From Zygnema cylindricum (lineage: Eukaryota; Streptophyta; Zygnematophyceae; Zygnematales; Zygnemataceae): 64,000 nt of DNA. The stretch's first letter is position 1, and each line of letters opens with the position of its first letter. Below the pieces are notes generated by a model that was not told the origin of the DNA, searched no databases, and saw only the letters and a list, made by a program, of their open reading frames with translations. The position numbers and the translations under genes were made by a program. The DNA is taken from positions 1-64,000 of the forward strand of contig JBBHKE010002984.1 in NCBI GenBank assembly GCA_037447655.1, read 5' to 3'. Below are positions 45,694 to 58,142 of the stretch, in pieces.

Positions 45694-48447
45694 GTTCCAT
45701 CTGCCGAGGGGATGAAATATATGGTCACCTTCACAAATGATTTCTCCATATTTACAAAAGTTTACTTCATAAAGGAAAAGAGTGAAGTGTTTGGTCAATT
45801 CAAACACTATAAAACATGGGTTGAAAAACTTCATAATTTACCTATTTTGCAGCTAAGATCAGGCAATGGTGGTGAATATACATCAAAAGAGTTTGAAACC
45901 TTTTTACTCGAGGAAGGTATAAGTCATCTGTTGACTGTTCCATATTCATCGGAACAAAATGGGGTGTCACAGAGATTAAATAGAACTCTCACGTAGAGCT
46001 CTAAGTCGATGCTCGCAAAAAAAAATGTGGATCCAAAATTTTGGGCTGAGGCACTAAATTGTGCAGTTTATATTAAGAATAGGATAGGATCAAGATCGGT
46101 AGACTCTACTACTTATGCGATCTAGACAGGAAGCAAACCAGATGTTGGCCATTTCAAAGTCTTTGGTAGTCAATGCTTTATCTTAGATACGTCTTCGGAC
46201 AGATGGAAAATGGAACCGAAGGGATTACCAGGTATTTTGTTAGGATATGATGATCACTCTAAAGGTTACAAAGTCTTTCTATTTGAGAAGTAGAAAATAG
46301 TTGTAGGAAGGAATATCATTGTCAAAGATGAACTAGACTCGATATATTTATTCAAAATGACAGAGCAGCAAAAGCATCAAAAAATACAGGAGTATGTCAT
46401 TTTAGATTGCATGCAAGAAATTGTCCCGCAGGTGCAACTTTCTCCGGTGGTGACTCCACAGTCAGACTCTCTCTGAATTCCTCAAAAAGTTCAGTTCCAC
46501 CTGAACCAACAGCAATCAATACACACGAATAACAACCAGCGCAATCACTCCAATCAGAACAATGCGCGGCATCCAACGATCTCAGCCTCAGAATTTCCTG
46601 GGGGAAGAAGATCCAACAGCCGCCTGCAAGCAAGCTCTCACTTTGCCTACTCGGCAGCCTCAGGGGAGCCCTTGACCATCTTAGAGGCCTTCTCATCACC
46701 AGAGCGGAATCACTAGATCGAGGCAGCAAATGACGAAATGAAGTCGATCATGGAGGCTCAAACATGGGAGCTTGTGGAACTTCCTCCGGACCGATAAGCG
46801 ATCGGCAGCAAATGGGTATTGAATTTGAAGTTAAATCCCGATAACACCATTGAACGATATAAGGCCAGACTTGTGGCGAAGGGTTATAATCAAAAAGAAG
46901 GAATCGATTTTGAAGAAACATTCTCTCCGGTTGTAAGATTTCTAACAATTAGGATTATATTGTCTTGAGGTGCTATAGAGGATATGGAAATACATCAGAT
47001 GGATGTAAAGACATCATTTTTGCATGGAGAACTAGAGGAGACTAGTTACATGCAACAGCCTGAAAAATATGCAGAACCAGGAAAAGAGCACTTAGTATGC
47101 AAGTTGCTAAAATCTTTGTATGGCCTAAAACTGGCCCCCAGGCAATGGAATCTGAAGCCTGATGAATTCTTGACTAGCCTAGGATTTCAAAGGATAAGTT
47201 TTGATCACTCTGTCTACATTCTAAAAGGTGAAAATGGGATAGTGTATATAGCGGTGTATGTAGATGATTTACTATTAATTAGCAAATCAATGGCTTAAAT
47301 CAACAAAATCAAAACTGCTCTAAACTCACGATTCGACATGAAAGATCTCGGTGAGGCAAAATATATTTTGGGTATTCAAGTAGAGAGGGACAGAAATAAG
47401 AAAGTAATAAAATTGACTCAAAAAGAGGCTATTGGAAACATGTTAGATGAGTACGGAATGCGGGGGGCAAAAGGATGTCTAACTCGAATGGAATCTCGGC
47501 AGAAGCTAGAGGGATAAGAGACAGAACCATGTGTCATTCTTAGCGAGTATTTAGAGTCAGAGGAGAATAATTATATGACACAGATACCTTACAGACAGAT
47601 ATTGGGAAGCTTAATATATTTCATGAATTGTACCCGCCCAGACATTGCTGCAGCAATCGGGGCACTGAGCAGGAGTCTATAGAATCCGAGAAAATTTGCT
47701 TTTGATGCAGCAAGAAGAGTCTTAAGATATTTGGCAAGAACAAAAGACCTCAAACTCATACTAGGCGGAGGAGAAATGAAGCTGCAAACGTGGAGTGATG
47801 CAAGCTATGGCGACATGCCAAGCAAGAAATCCACCACGGGATTCGTTTTGCAAATTGGGGACAGAACATGCTGTTGGAGCAGCAAACTTCAAAAGGTTTC
47901 AACGCAGTCGACAATGGAGTTAGAGTATATGGCAGCAAGCTGGGCCCTCAAAGAACTCTTACGGGTAAAAGCCATGTTGCAAGAATTAGGATACATGCAG
48001 GTTGGGCCGCAGGGGATCTGGTGTGATAACCAGGCTGCCATTGCCATTGCCTCTAACCCAAGTCATCACTTCAAGAGTAAGCACATGGATGTACGATTAC
48101 ACTTTGTAAGAGAAAAAGTGTTCTCTAAGGCTATCAAATTATGCTATCTGCCAGACGCAAGAATTGTTGTTGATATGCTTACTAAAGCTCTTCTTGCTTC
48201 CAAGCTGAAGTATTGTAGGGATGCAGTAGGATTGGGAGGATAGATAACTAGCTCCACTGCGATATTGCCATGCTGCGCTAGTCCACAATCAGAGTGTAGT
48301 GGGACTAGGTGACTAGTTCATCTTCGGCACTGCTATGTTGCTAGGTTATGCTGCTATGCTGCCATGTTGCGCTAAGTGTGACATCGTAGTTGCGCGGCTT
48401 TGACATCGCAACTGCGGTGATACACTGAGTCTAAAGTTTTAGGGGAG

Positions 48448-49269
48448 TGTTGATTTTGGAAAACTTTAAGTCTGAGTAAATTAGTGTGACGACAGAAAGG
48501 TACTAATCTGTAACGTAAGTTCACAAGGACATCACTTGAGTGTAGTAGAGGATAACGCAGATGCTATGCAGACAGAGCAGCGCAACAACGTAGCTCAATG
48601 CAGACAGAGCAGCGTAGCAGCAAAGCTGCGACACAAACAGGACAAACGCGGTCGCGGTTACTTTAGATATGATCCGTAGAGACAACCCAACTGCTGTTAT
48701 CCTGGATATGATTCGGTACGGGGCAACGAACCTGCGATTGATATGAATCAAGTCAACGGACGAGATTCATAAGAGTATCAAAAGTGACTTAGCCAACAAG
48801 TATTTCTACAATCACTTAATATAGATTCTGAGTAATATTTACTGTACGATGATAGATTGGGTTGGCAAGATTAGGAACACGTAGATTTCAGTAGGGGGGT
48901 TGATTTTGGACGTACCTCTTAGGTACACTTGTATCAGCGGTAGAACACCACGAGTATAAGACTTAGGACTTAGAGCATTTTATGTATCCTGACTTCCAAG
49001 TAGTAAACTGCAAACAGTTTTTGGGAAACTTCTGAGTATTATATCTTGAGTGTTGTCGGGTCAATAGTGCTAAAACTTTGGGAGTTGTCAGTGTTTATGC
49101 TACTCTATATTCTGATAGAGTTTTGTGAGGTTTGGATGCTTGTATAAGATTTGGTGAGCACTGTAAAACAGCTGTTTGATAGGATTCTTGATAGCTTTTG
49201 AGAGTGTATTATGTCTACTTCTACTACTACTGCTGCTCCTCCACCTGCACCGGTGGTTGTAGAACAACA
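48448..49269 (+). repeat. 3' LTR of copia E
   Basis: 822 bp. The 36-bp excess over the 5' LTR is largely explained by a tandem duplication of about 32 bp starting ATGCAGACAGAGCAGCG (48566 and 48598). The terminal gag ATG is at 49211. Confidence 0.9.
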
Positions 49270-49274
49270 ATGCC

Positions 49275-50258
49275 TAAAGCTGTGTTTGGCTTTTAAAAAG
49301 GCAGGTTCATTTTACTTATTTTAATTTGGGCCACCCTTATCAGATCCATCATTATAAATATACTAACATTAAGCCTTTTAGTTAGATGACGGTCCAATAT
49401 GAAATGATGTTTGACACTTTCCCATAAGTTGGAATAAAACAATATTACCTCGGTCCACTTTGGAGAGCATGTCACGACGCTTGTGATGTAACCAGTATTT
49501 GGGGGATTGTTGTAGTTTTTTCAAGAAAGAAAAATAAAAGCACGAGTGTACGATAAAAACAAACTTGTACAAGTATAATTTAATTAGGGTGGACTTCCAT
49601 TACCTGAAAAAGTGAGGTTAGGTATGCGTTATCGTTTTGTACCAATTTTTGTTAAAACATTTGTACTTGAGATATTTTTGGATTCTATAAGCGTATGGGC
49701 CTAACCTTGACCGTCGTATTTTTGCTTTTTCTCTTAAACCATTTAGTGTGTGGCTAATGTCCTCTCTAGCCACACAATGGTTGTCTACAATTTGGTCCCT
49801 TTGAAAAGTAAAATAATATCTACCCTAAACGAGCGATGACAACAAAAGAAGCTAGAAAATCTTTGCCTAAAAATATTCATTGATGCTCCCTTTGCCATGA
49901 CGTTTTTGGGTTTTAAACCATTACAAAGAAGTATCACAAACAATGATTTAGTACGCACGTACAAATATGACATTTGCATACACTTCTACAAATCTTATTT
50001 TTTGTCAGCATTACAGATATTTCATTCAGATTTTGCGCTTGAAGAATCTTTGACGATTTTTAACGTCTCAACACAGTCCTCCGTGATATCTATAAAATTA
50101 AAGCACGTAATTGAAAAGCTATTTACTGGCACGACCTAATGGAGGATTTCTGCAAGATAACGTGTCCGTACGTTTACTCGGATGGCCTAATGGAAGTCCG
50201 GCCCCAATTAACTGTAGTTTGGATGATTCTGAAGTACGGACGGTCCGAAATTACAGTA
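49275..50258. other. unassigned AT-rich DNA
   Basis: No gene recognised between copia E and the MITE at 50259. Short frames are unsupported. Confidence 0.5.
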
Positions 50259-50475
50259 CACCGCAAATCGTTACTATCGTCAAGGTTTTTTTCACCACTT
50301 AAAACATCTTTTCTCCGTACACATTTGTCGGATTTTTAATTTGATACCGCCAATCGGAAGCCGAGATTGTTACCTTTCAATCGCAGCCGTCAGATCCACA
50401 ATCGGACAAGTGTGTACGGAGAAAATATGTTTTAAGTGGCGAAAAAAACCTTAACGCTAATAACGATTCGCGGTG
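50259..50475. mobile_element. 217-bp foldback MITE, TA target site
   Basis: Same family and identical length as 594-810. CACCGCAAATCG...CGATTCGCGGTG, TA at 50257-50258 and 50476-50477, embedded in the palindrome CAG-TA...TA-CTG. Inner arms AAACATCTTTTCTCCGTACAC and GTGTACGGAGAAAATATG pair. It lies about 480 bp upstream of the TATA box of the host gene. Confidence 0.88.
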
Positions 50476-50954
50476 TACTGTACTGCTTATGAAACTAATA
50501 TATATATTGTGCGCTATCAATTTCGTGCGGTCTAATCCGTGCTTCACATGAATATGATGGGATGAAACTTTCAGTTCGTGTACGGACTACGCACGGAATC
50601 CGCGCACATTTTGAATGCACTTTTTGAATGAAACGTCGCTTTCATTTGTCGCGACATGAAACCACCTGATCATCTCTGTTTTATATAGCTGACGTTACTT
50701 ACATATTCAATCCAGCTATTGAATACAGCTATTCAGGCGAAACAGACAGAAGCCAGTTTTGTACCTTTTCGAAACCGACAGAGGCCAGTTTTATTCCGTC
50801 GCACCTTATTGTCCGTTTCCTTAGTCAATATGTGCTCTCGTCTCCCTACATCTCGACGGGCAGTTTCCTGTCTCCCTCAATTTTCTGATTTTTTCCCACC
50901 TTATTTTCTTAAGTTTTCCTCTTTTGTATCTGGGAATTGAAGTCCAGACCTAAG

Positions 50955-50968
50955 TATATATATATAAA
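50955..50968 (+). promoter_or_regulatory. TATA box of the PAN/Root_cap gene
   Basis: TATATATATATAAA about 140-155 bp upstream of the ATG at 51110. This implies a 5' UTR near 110-120 nt if transcription starts about 30 bp downstream. No other TATA-like element is nearer to the ATG. Confidence 0.6.
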
Positions 50969-51109
50969 CCCACAGAATTTAAGCACATTTTTTATTACAT
51001 TGTTTTATTACATTTTTTTATTACATTTTCAAGTAGTTTTGGTGTAATTGAAAAAAGGAAATAGTACAAATAAGAAGCTGTTTGAGTTTTTTTCTTGGGA
51101 GCCTTGACT

Positions 51110-51335
51110 ATGGCATCCATGGCCATGACTAGGACTTCTTCCATAGCCTCTGTCTTCTTCACCTGTTTTGTCGTATCTGTATGGGGAGCTCGCAGTCGAG
51201 TCGGAGTCGATATTTTTGGGTTTCCCCAAAAGTGTTCCCAAATTGTGGACCAATTGGCGTTACAACAGTACGGAAACGGAGGGTTTTTAGGGACGTTCCA
51301 TGTGAGTCTAAACTAATACTACTTCAAACTAATTT

Positions 51336-51409
<74 letters not shown>

Positions 51410-54400
51410 TCTCTCGGTAGGAGGAGTCGTCGTTTCCGGAGGATTCTTGAGGGAGGGGAGGGAAGGATCACAGCACGGAGGAATGTTCTATGTGGCTTTC
51501 AGTTCTGTTAGGAATGGTGGAAATTTTCTGTGGAGGGAAGGTGTGAGAAAGGAGGAGAGTTGAATCCTGTGTGATTCCGTGTCCTAGTCTCACCCAGTCT
51601 AAGTTTCAGCTTCCGTTTAGTTTCAGTTTCAGTTGAAGTTTTATTCTTGTTGACGAGGATTAATCTTTTTGGTTGATCTTAATTGAATTTCAGTTCAGTA
51701 AAGGGGTTTTTACAGCGGTTCCATGTCAGTTTCTGTTCTGCTAAGTGATGATTCTATGTCAGTCTTTGTGACGCTGAGTTTTGTCTCCGTGTGGATACAA
51801 AGACAATTTTTTCAGGGGCAATTTTTGTTTTTTTTGTTTTTTGACAGGATTGTTTGCATGCAGGTCCAGTTTCAGTGCAGTTAATAAAGTAACTCTATCT
51901 TGTAGACGGAGTCTCGAATATTTGTTCCATTCTTTTTTTTAAATCTTTTTTTTTCCTTCCTGTTTGTCTGATGCAATATTCACCAGATAAAATTCAAATC
52001 TAAACACCCAGCTTTCCTCTCCCAATTAGGCACACTGTCTAATACACAAAGCTATTTTTTTACAGTTTTAGCCAATTAGGATCTTACAGGAAATACTAAA
52101 AGTGGGTTATAACTTAATTCCAAACATAAAATTTGTGGATGCAGATTCCCGATGAAATCCAGGCAACTTCTGTCACATCTGACGGTCCAGATGGCGCCAT
52201 GGAGGATGTCGTCGTCGGAGATATTGTTCGGATAGGAGAGCAAATCACAAAGACAGAGTGTCATGCCACGTGTCAGCTCCAGACGAGCTGCAGTTACTGG
52301 CAATTTGTAGCCATGTGGGTGCTCACTATTTCCTTCCTGTTTTCTGCTTCCTATTTTCTGTTTCCGGTTTTTCATTTCTTTGTTTTGGGTTTCTTTTCTT
52401 TTGTTTTATCTGTTTTTTTTTTTTCAGAATGATTCTCAGTGAAAAGTGTTCAAGAGCGACTTTGTTTTCTGCAAGGATGCTGAAGCCCTACTTGATTGTA
52501 TACTTTTGGCGAAACTTTTTTTTTATCGTCTTGATTGTAATCTTTGTGGAAATGCGACTTGTATGAATGCCATATATGAATGTTGTCTGGACGGAAATAA
52601 AGATATACTTTTATACTTTTGGGAATTTGTGTTTTGTTATTTATATCTTGTTTTGCAACACATTTGTCATACATGGTATTTTTTACTTCCATCCATGGGA
52701 CCTTTTGTTAGTGCGACGCAGAACTATTTTTTGTTATTGCCGAGTCTTTTTTATCATTGGAAAAACGCGGTGCTTCCAGAAAAGTCCCGCGTGTGCCATA
52801 CGTGAACTCCACTTATTATTTTATGAAACTGGTTTTGTTTTCAGGAATTTCGAAACAACTGGAATTTGTTTTATCTACAAGGGCACTTCAGTGCCCAGTT
52901 GTGAATCTAACGCTCCATTTCCGTCGACAATCGGAACACGGAACCGTCCTTCGATCGAAGGGGACCCTCATCTTGTGGGAGCGAGAGGTACTCGTTTCGA
53001 TTTTGAGGGAACATTGAACGACAGTTACTGTTTAACGACTGATGAAATGTTACATGTTAATGTTTATCTCGGAGGATACAAAGATACCCGTGTGCTAGGA
53101 GGGAAATATGCTAAAGGGTCGAATATGAGATCCTGGATTCAGAAAATTGGAATCATTTGGACCGTCGATGGAGTAGAACATAAGCTCCTTTTGGAATCAA
53201 GACGGGGAACGGAAACGGAACGCGGGGACGGTTTCATGGAGAAGATGGAGTTGGACGGAACTGTGCTGCCCAGATTACAGGTGGGAAGGGAAAAAGGGAG
53301 GAACTGTGGAGGGCGAGGAGAGAGAGAGGAGAGGAGAGGGAGAGTGAAAGGAAGGGGAGTATGAGAATGGAGAGGAAAAAGGAAGGAAGGAGGAAAAGTG
53401 GAGCAAGAGAGGGAGAAATTGAGAGAGAAAGAGAGGGAGAATGGAAAGAGGATAGAAGGAAAGAGAGGGAGGGGTGAGGGGAGAGAGAAGGGAGAGAGAG
53501 ACAGAGGGAAGGGGGAGACAGAGGGGCAGGGAGAGAGAGAGGGGCTGCCATTTCTTTTCCTTTCTTTTCTGACAATATGTTCTTTTATCTTTCTCTTTCT
53601 TCTCTGTTTTGGTTGTTCCCTTTTCCAGGAAGGAGAGATGCTGAGTCTGGCAGGCGGCCTTACAATAAAGCTTCTTTCGGTGGAGAAAGGAGCATACAAC
53701 GTCGTTGATTGGTATTCGGTTAAAATTGCGAATCTTCTCGATATTGACGTACGGCTCGCAGTTGCCGAAGCGATCCTCCGTACCGCAACCGACGCGGAAG
53801 TACATTTCGGTCTCGGATTCAACTTCGTTAAGGTACAAATGCTGGATAGACAAGATTTTTGGAGGATGGCGCAACTAGAGTTTGGGTTTTCTTTGGATTT
53901 GCTGTATCTGAGTGGTGTTTTTCTGTTGGAAATCATGAGAATGATTTTATTCTGGATGTGGATGTGGATGTGGATGTGGATGTGGATGTGGATGTGAAGG
54001 ATGATGATGATGATGATGAAGATGATGATGATAATGATGATGTTTAGTTAATGTGTAGGATAATTTGAGTGGATATTGGCTCTTTATGTGGAATGTATAT
54101 TATTCTTTGTATTTGGAAAATGATACTTATCTATTCATTCAGTTATTTGTGGGCGAATCACATTTGCTTTAATCTCCATGTTTATAATTATTTATGTTTT
54201 AACTTGTGTAATTGTGTGAGCATGGCTTTCACAAATATGTTCGTTGATTTCATAAGCAAATGTATACCATATTAACCCACCTATCTTTCTAAACAAATTT
54301 TACAATTTTGCCTTCAAAGAATGTATCCTAAGCTAATGGTGGTCAAAAACTGTCTTATAAAAGCCCTTTCAATCTTTTTTACTTCTCTGTGCATTTTTTG

Positions 54401-54694
54401 TTTTCTTTATCTCGTCGTATTTGTATTTATTATTCTTAATTACTATTGCAGCGTACTTCCCAAGTTCATGGAATTCTTGGACAAACTTATCGGGAAAACG
54501 AGGGACGAGAAGAGAGAGCCAATCATTTCATTGAATTGGAAAGGCAGAAAGAAGAAAATATTATTGCGGACGGACGCAGTGGTGATGGATTTTTGGATGG
54601 AGAAAGGTCGGATTATAAATCAAGTGGAATTCTAAAACCAGATTGTCTATATTCCGCTTACGGATCTCGTAGTCTCCCAGATGCGAGGAGGTAG
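51110..54694 (+). CDS. secreted PAN/Apple + Root_cap-domain protein, 5 exons
   Basis: Proposed exons 51110-51301, 52145-52314, 52845-53280, 53629-53832 and 54452-54694. All introns are GT-AG, phases are 0, 2, 0, 0, and the total is 1245 bases encoding 414 residues plus TAG. Residues 1-27 form a signal peptide (hydrophobic ASVFFTCFVVSVWGA). A PAN/Apple-like module follows with C103, C107, C113, C129 and C140 (TKTECHATC, SCSYWQF, GICFIYKG), split by intron 2. From about 160 to 385 it matches the plant Root_cap family (PF06830-type): GARGTRFDFEG, LHVNVYLGG, SWIQKIGIIW, EVHFGLGFNF, VHGILGQTYR, SGILKPDC. Related land-plant proteins are extracellular, of unknown biochemistry, and linked to root caps or desiccation; carbohydrate binding by PAN is possible but inferred. 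An extra exon inside intron 1 cannot be excluded because the acceptor at 52143-52144 has a weak pyrimidine tract. Confidence 0.8.
51340..51416. repeat. (CT)n microsatellite in intron 1
   Basis: About 38 CT dinucleotides with one interruption, beginning 38 bp after the first splice donor. GA/CT repeats close to transcription starts can act as GAGA-type sites in plants; here that is only a possibility. Confidence 0.95.
53281..53555. repeat. GA-rich purine tract in intron 3
   Basis: An intron segment of nearly pure purine (GAGAGA/GGGA/GAAAGA) on the coding strand, running from the donor to about 53555, before a pyrimidine-rich stretch leading to the acceptor at 53627-53628. It produces long artificial open frames on both strands. 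Confidence 0.85.
53953..54042. repeat. (GGATGT)n and (GAT)n microsatellites in intron 4
   Basis: Seven units of a TGGATG hexamer followed by a GAT/GATGAT trinucleotide run. They lie between the donor at 53833 and the acceptor at 54450-54451, so the Met-Trp and Asp repeats read from them are not coding. Confidence 0.92.
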
Positions 54695-55904
54695 ACGATG
54701 TTTCTAGAAATAATTATGGGAATTCGGAAAGGTTTTCTAGGCCTGAAGAATTTTTATTAAGGAATTCGTTATTTTTACAGAGCTGTTGCAATTTTGGAGA
54801 AATGTATATTAATATTTGGATAGGTGTTAAATAGGATTAACTTTTCTTTTTTTTTATTTTTTTGTTTTGTTTTCTGGTCACGTGGTACAGTCTGCGGTTG
54901 AATTTGCTAGGTTAAACTTTAAATTTATTTTCAATCCATTTGTATTTAGTGAAAGTGTACACGATAATAAGTGTACGATTGTTTTCTTTTTTTGTTTCCA
55001 ATATCGATGTTTTGCAGTTAAAACTGAACATGGCTATTCAGTTAGTGACAATGACGCGAGATGTCTTTGTTTGACATGGTGTTTCTTTCTGTTATAATTC
55101 TGACTGTAATTTTATAATTATTACTACTGGAGGATTGTTGTCCAATTTTCCTAGCAATGTTCCTCTTGTGTGAGATATCCTCATTTTGTGGGATACAATT
55201 GTTCGTTAAAGAAAATAATTGGATGAGTCCAACTCTCCAACAAATTGTGAACTTGTTATTTTCTATTTGTTTTCTTGGTATACACATGTATGGATCCTTT
55301 TCCTTTTTTATAACCAGATATCCTGACTATGGTAGCAAATAATTAGAAATTGCCCTTTAACACTGGACATTACTGTCCAAACTCGACCAGAAACGCATTG
55401 TAAACATTCAAATAAAAATGACTTGCATTTTATTTTCTTGTTATTGATCCTTACCAAAAGTTTTTTCTTCCCCTAAAAGCCGATTGTGGGATACACATGA
55501 ATAGTATCGACTTAAAATTGAATAGAACAGAAGAATATTTTATTTCCAAGAATGTGATGGTTAAATCGTCTATGTACAAAGCATGATTGAAACGAAGAAT
55601 TTTAGACGACCATCAAAGGTTACAGCTGAACAAATCTACAAACTTCAAACAAAACAAACGCTAAGGAAAGCTAAAAATCTGAAATTGTAAGCTACAGAAA
55701 CAAATACAAAAATGTAGTGGTTGTAGACTGTACTTCATAACTTGAAAACAAAAGAAAAAGTGGCCCCCCAGCTCAATAATCAAAGCCTAAGCTTACACCA
55801 CACTAAAAGTCAAATTACAAATATCATACCGATGTACCAAGGGGCGTGGTGATAAGTCTCAAAATCCATGACCGTCATTCGCCATTGTGCTCTATCGAAA
55901 AGGG
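54695..55904. other. 3' flank of the host gene, no gene seen
   Basis: AT-rich sequence following the stop codon, presumably starting with the 3' UTR. No canonical AATAAA is seen in the first 200 bases. The short frames have no recognisable domain. Confidence 0.5.
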
Positions 55905-56712
55905 TCAAAGCTTGGGCAGGCAGTTGAGAGACATAGATATGTTGTCGATAGGAAGCCGGCATGAGAGGTGGGCAAGGGCTGCCCGGTCCTCCACTTCAAA
56001 AGATCGCCGAGCGCAATCACGTAAGAAGTTGTCGGAAGACCGGTCCAAGGTCCTAAAAATCTCCATAGCAAATGGTATGAAGTTGTTGGCTAGGTTTTGG
56101 TGCGATTATTCCTGCTCCTTGGAGGCTGTTGCATCTCGAGCCACGACGCGCCTATGCGCCGTTGCGAGAACAGAAACATAAGACTTCGTAAAGTATATGA
56201 GAACCACTTCAAATAGGATTCTTCTTGTTGCAAAAACACAAGAGATTTCATAAGGTATGTGAGAAACACTTCAAAAAGTCTTCAAATAGGATTCTTCTTG
56301 TTGCAAAAACACAAGACCACGCGAGGGCAGAAAATACCTGTAGATTGAGAACATGATAGGACTATATGCGACACTTCGCATTTGACTATGCACCTTGCTT
56401 TGGTTCCCACCGCAGCTATTGCATCACGAATCATATTGAGCGTTGTTGCAAGCTTCCCACCGTGTGAGTAACGGAGCAAATGGACACCACTCTCCTCATC
56501 TATAGGTTGACTATAAATGTAACAGGACGTAGAAGAACACTGAAAAAGACAAGTGGAGGGAGGCAAAAATTGGTGTAGCAACAAGCCAAGCTCCAACCCT
56601 TGGTCCCCGAACAAGAGCGAGGCGACCACGTGTTTCAGCCGAAGAGAGCGCCTCATGAAGGTTCTTAAAATCAACAGGTGCCACCTTATCGGCGACATGT
56701 CGTTGCACCTGC
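55905..56712 (-). pseudogene. C-terminal fragment of an unclassified retroelement RT protein
   Basis: Reverse-strand reading across two frames gives a consistent order: ETRGRLALVRGPRVGAWLVATP, then PIDEESGVHLLRYSHGGK, LNMIRDAIAAVGTKARC, VVLCFCNKK, and, after a stop-containing stretch, VVARDATASKEQE and NNFIPFAMEIFRTL. This series (RGPxAGAWL..P, DxxGxHxLRCxHGG, RDA..., AVARxAAxAKxxKY, FVPFAxExFG) is familiar to me from the region after the reverse transcriptase domain in non-LTR-like elements of protists, algae and animals. The RT itself is not seen. A short duplication (56208-56244 and 56280-56316) interrupts it. Confidence 0.5.
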
Positions 56713-57223
56713 GAGTGACTTTCGCTGGTGAGGGAAGAGATTTCTAGGAAAATTACCTAATAAAGTCCTCACATGAAGAGTCGTCAATTTTAGCGTACTA
56801 TTTCTACTTACTCCATACATGAGTGAACTGTTATTTACTTACTTTGATTTGTTGTGGAGTCCTTCACTGAGCCTTCTTACTCCTTTGTAGCGTCGGTATG
56901 TCTAAGTTACCCTTTAACGAGCGCAAGCCCTAGCTCTCCTTTGGTGAAGCACGATGGCAGATGAAAGTCGTGGCTTCCCAGATCGTCCACCAAGGGATCC
57001 TGTCCAAAACCACGTTCTTCAAGGGTGTGAATTTAGTTTGTTAGGGTTGTGGTTAGTCACGTTGTGTAGTTTTCTTCTCTTTGTGGGTAGTCATCTTTGG
57101 TAAATTTGCCTAGATTTTGGTGGTTACTTAGTTAGCGGTGACTTTTTAGTTAGTTTTCTACGCCTTATTCCCTCTTGGCTCTTGTGGACTTTGTTATTAT
57201 TTTTTTTTTTCCACCCTTTTTGT
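56713..57223. other. unassigned DNA
   Basis: No gene recognised. It ends in a poly-T run and the left target duplication of hAT3 (ACCGTGAG, 57224-57231). Confidence 0.45.
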
Positions 57224-58142
57224 ACCGTGAGCAGAGGTCGCAAAAGTCAAAATTTTAGATAACCGAAACCGACATTTTTTTTTTTTTCAAAATGTGAGTA
57301 CCCGACGCCTGACCGGGTTATGTCACGCTCCTAAATTGTTACCCGTTACCCGATACGCGTTTACGAAAATAAAAGTTAACTGAAACTCGATTTCTCGCGA
57401 CTACCCGTACCCACCCGTACCCGAATAAGTACAAAATTACAACGCTCATTGTTATTAACACTAAACATTTATTAGTGTTGATGAACAAATATAATTAATA
57501 ATACTATTTAATGAAAGGAGACGTGGCAGGTTGTAGTCCACGTCTTTAAATAACGTTGTTAACTTTATTTTGTGATTTTTGGCTATAAATAGTAGCGACT
57601 TGTTAACACTAATAATAGTGAGCGCTGTAGTGGTACATCTCCCTTTGCAAAAAGACAATTCGTGTACCTCTTCCTTTTACTATTTTGTCTTTTTGCAATC
57701 TCCCTTTACGAATAATTTTTTTCCTCGACAGTCACCTCCCTCAAGAGATTTGTTCCTAATTTTGCGTGTAACTCTTAGATTAATGTTTATTCTCTCGCAT
57801 ATCTAAATTTTTCGCTACATTTTTTGGACGATTTTTCTTTCGACTACGATACTATGGTATTAATTATGCAAAAAAGGTAAAGTTTTTATCATGTATGCTT
57901 AAAAAAAAAATCTTAGTTTTTCACATGAAAAATCAATTAGCGAAAAACACATTGTGATAGGCAAAAAAAAACAAAGATTCTTCTGTAATATTAAATATAG
58001 AAATAAACAAATCACAACAAAGAAATCCTTGTCCTATTTTCGCCTCTATTATACAAATTCTCAACCTCAAACTTAAATTACACAAAATCTATAAATCTAA
58101 ATTTGGTATAAATACTACGCTTTTTAAAACAAGCATTCTGGA

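Larger units (their letters stand above)
43194..48243 (+). pseudogene. Ty1/copia Gag-Pol of E, interrupted
   Basis: Gag starts inside the LTR (MSTSTTTAATPP...VVEQQVMG) and breaks at a stop at 43530-43532. The zinc knuckle CFYCSERDHGYKIF has lost its last Cys. Integrase zinc region ELWHKRLGHVNYD ends near 44655. The integrase frame is then split by a solo LTR and resumes at 45699 (KYMVTFTNDFS, LRSGNGGEY where the second Asp is Gly, EQNGVSQR). RT keeps VYVDDLLLISKS (46984-47298), and RNase H keeps WSDASYGDMP and the C-terminal ADM-like motif (47731-48243). Several stops separate these blocks. Confidence 0.9.
42467..49269 (+). mobile_element. Ty1/copia retrotransposon E (distinct family), decayed
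   Basis: Full-length element with perfect 5-bp duplication ATGCC (42462-42466, 49270-49274). LTRs are 42467-43252 (786 bp) and 48448-49269 (822 bp), starting TGTTGATTTTGG and ending GTAGAACAACA. Polypurine tract AGGGGAG 48441-48447. The internal region is copia but clearly diverged from A-D and contains a nested solo LTR (44807-45693). Its LTR lacks the tRNA-like block. Confidence 0.93.

Noticed and set aside
53139-53936. Long reverse-strand open frame (265 residues, Ser/Pro/Leu-rich) opposite the host gene
   Set aside because: It exists because of the GA-rich intron tract, whose complement codes Ser-Leu-Pro repeats; it spans exon-intron borders of the forward gene and has no domain.
53833-54047. 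Open frames reading Met-Trp and Asp-Val repeats after exon 4
   Set aside because: Microsatellite (GGATGT)n/(GAT)n inside intron 4; the in-frame exon ends at 53832 and splices to 54452.
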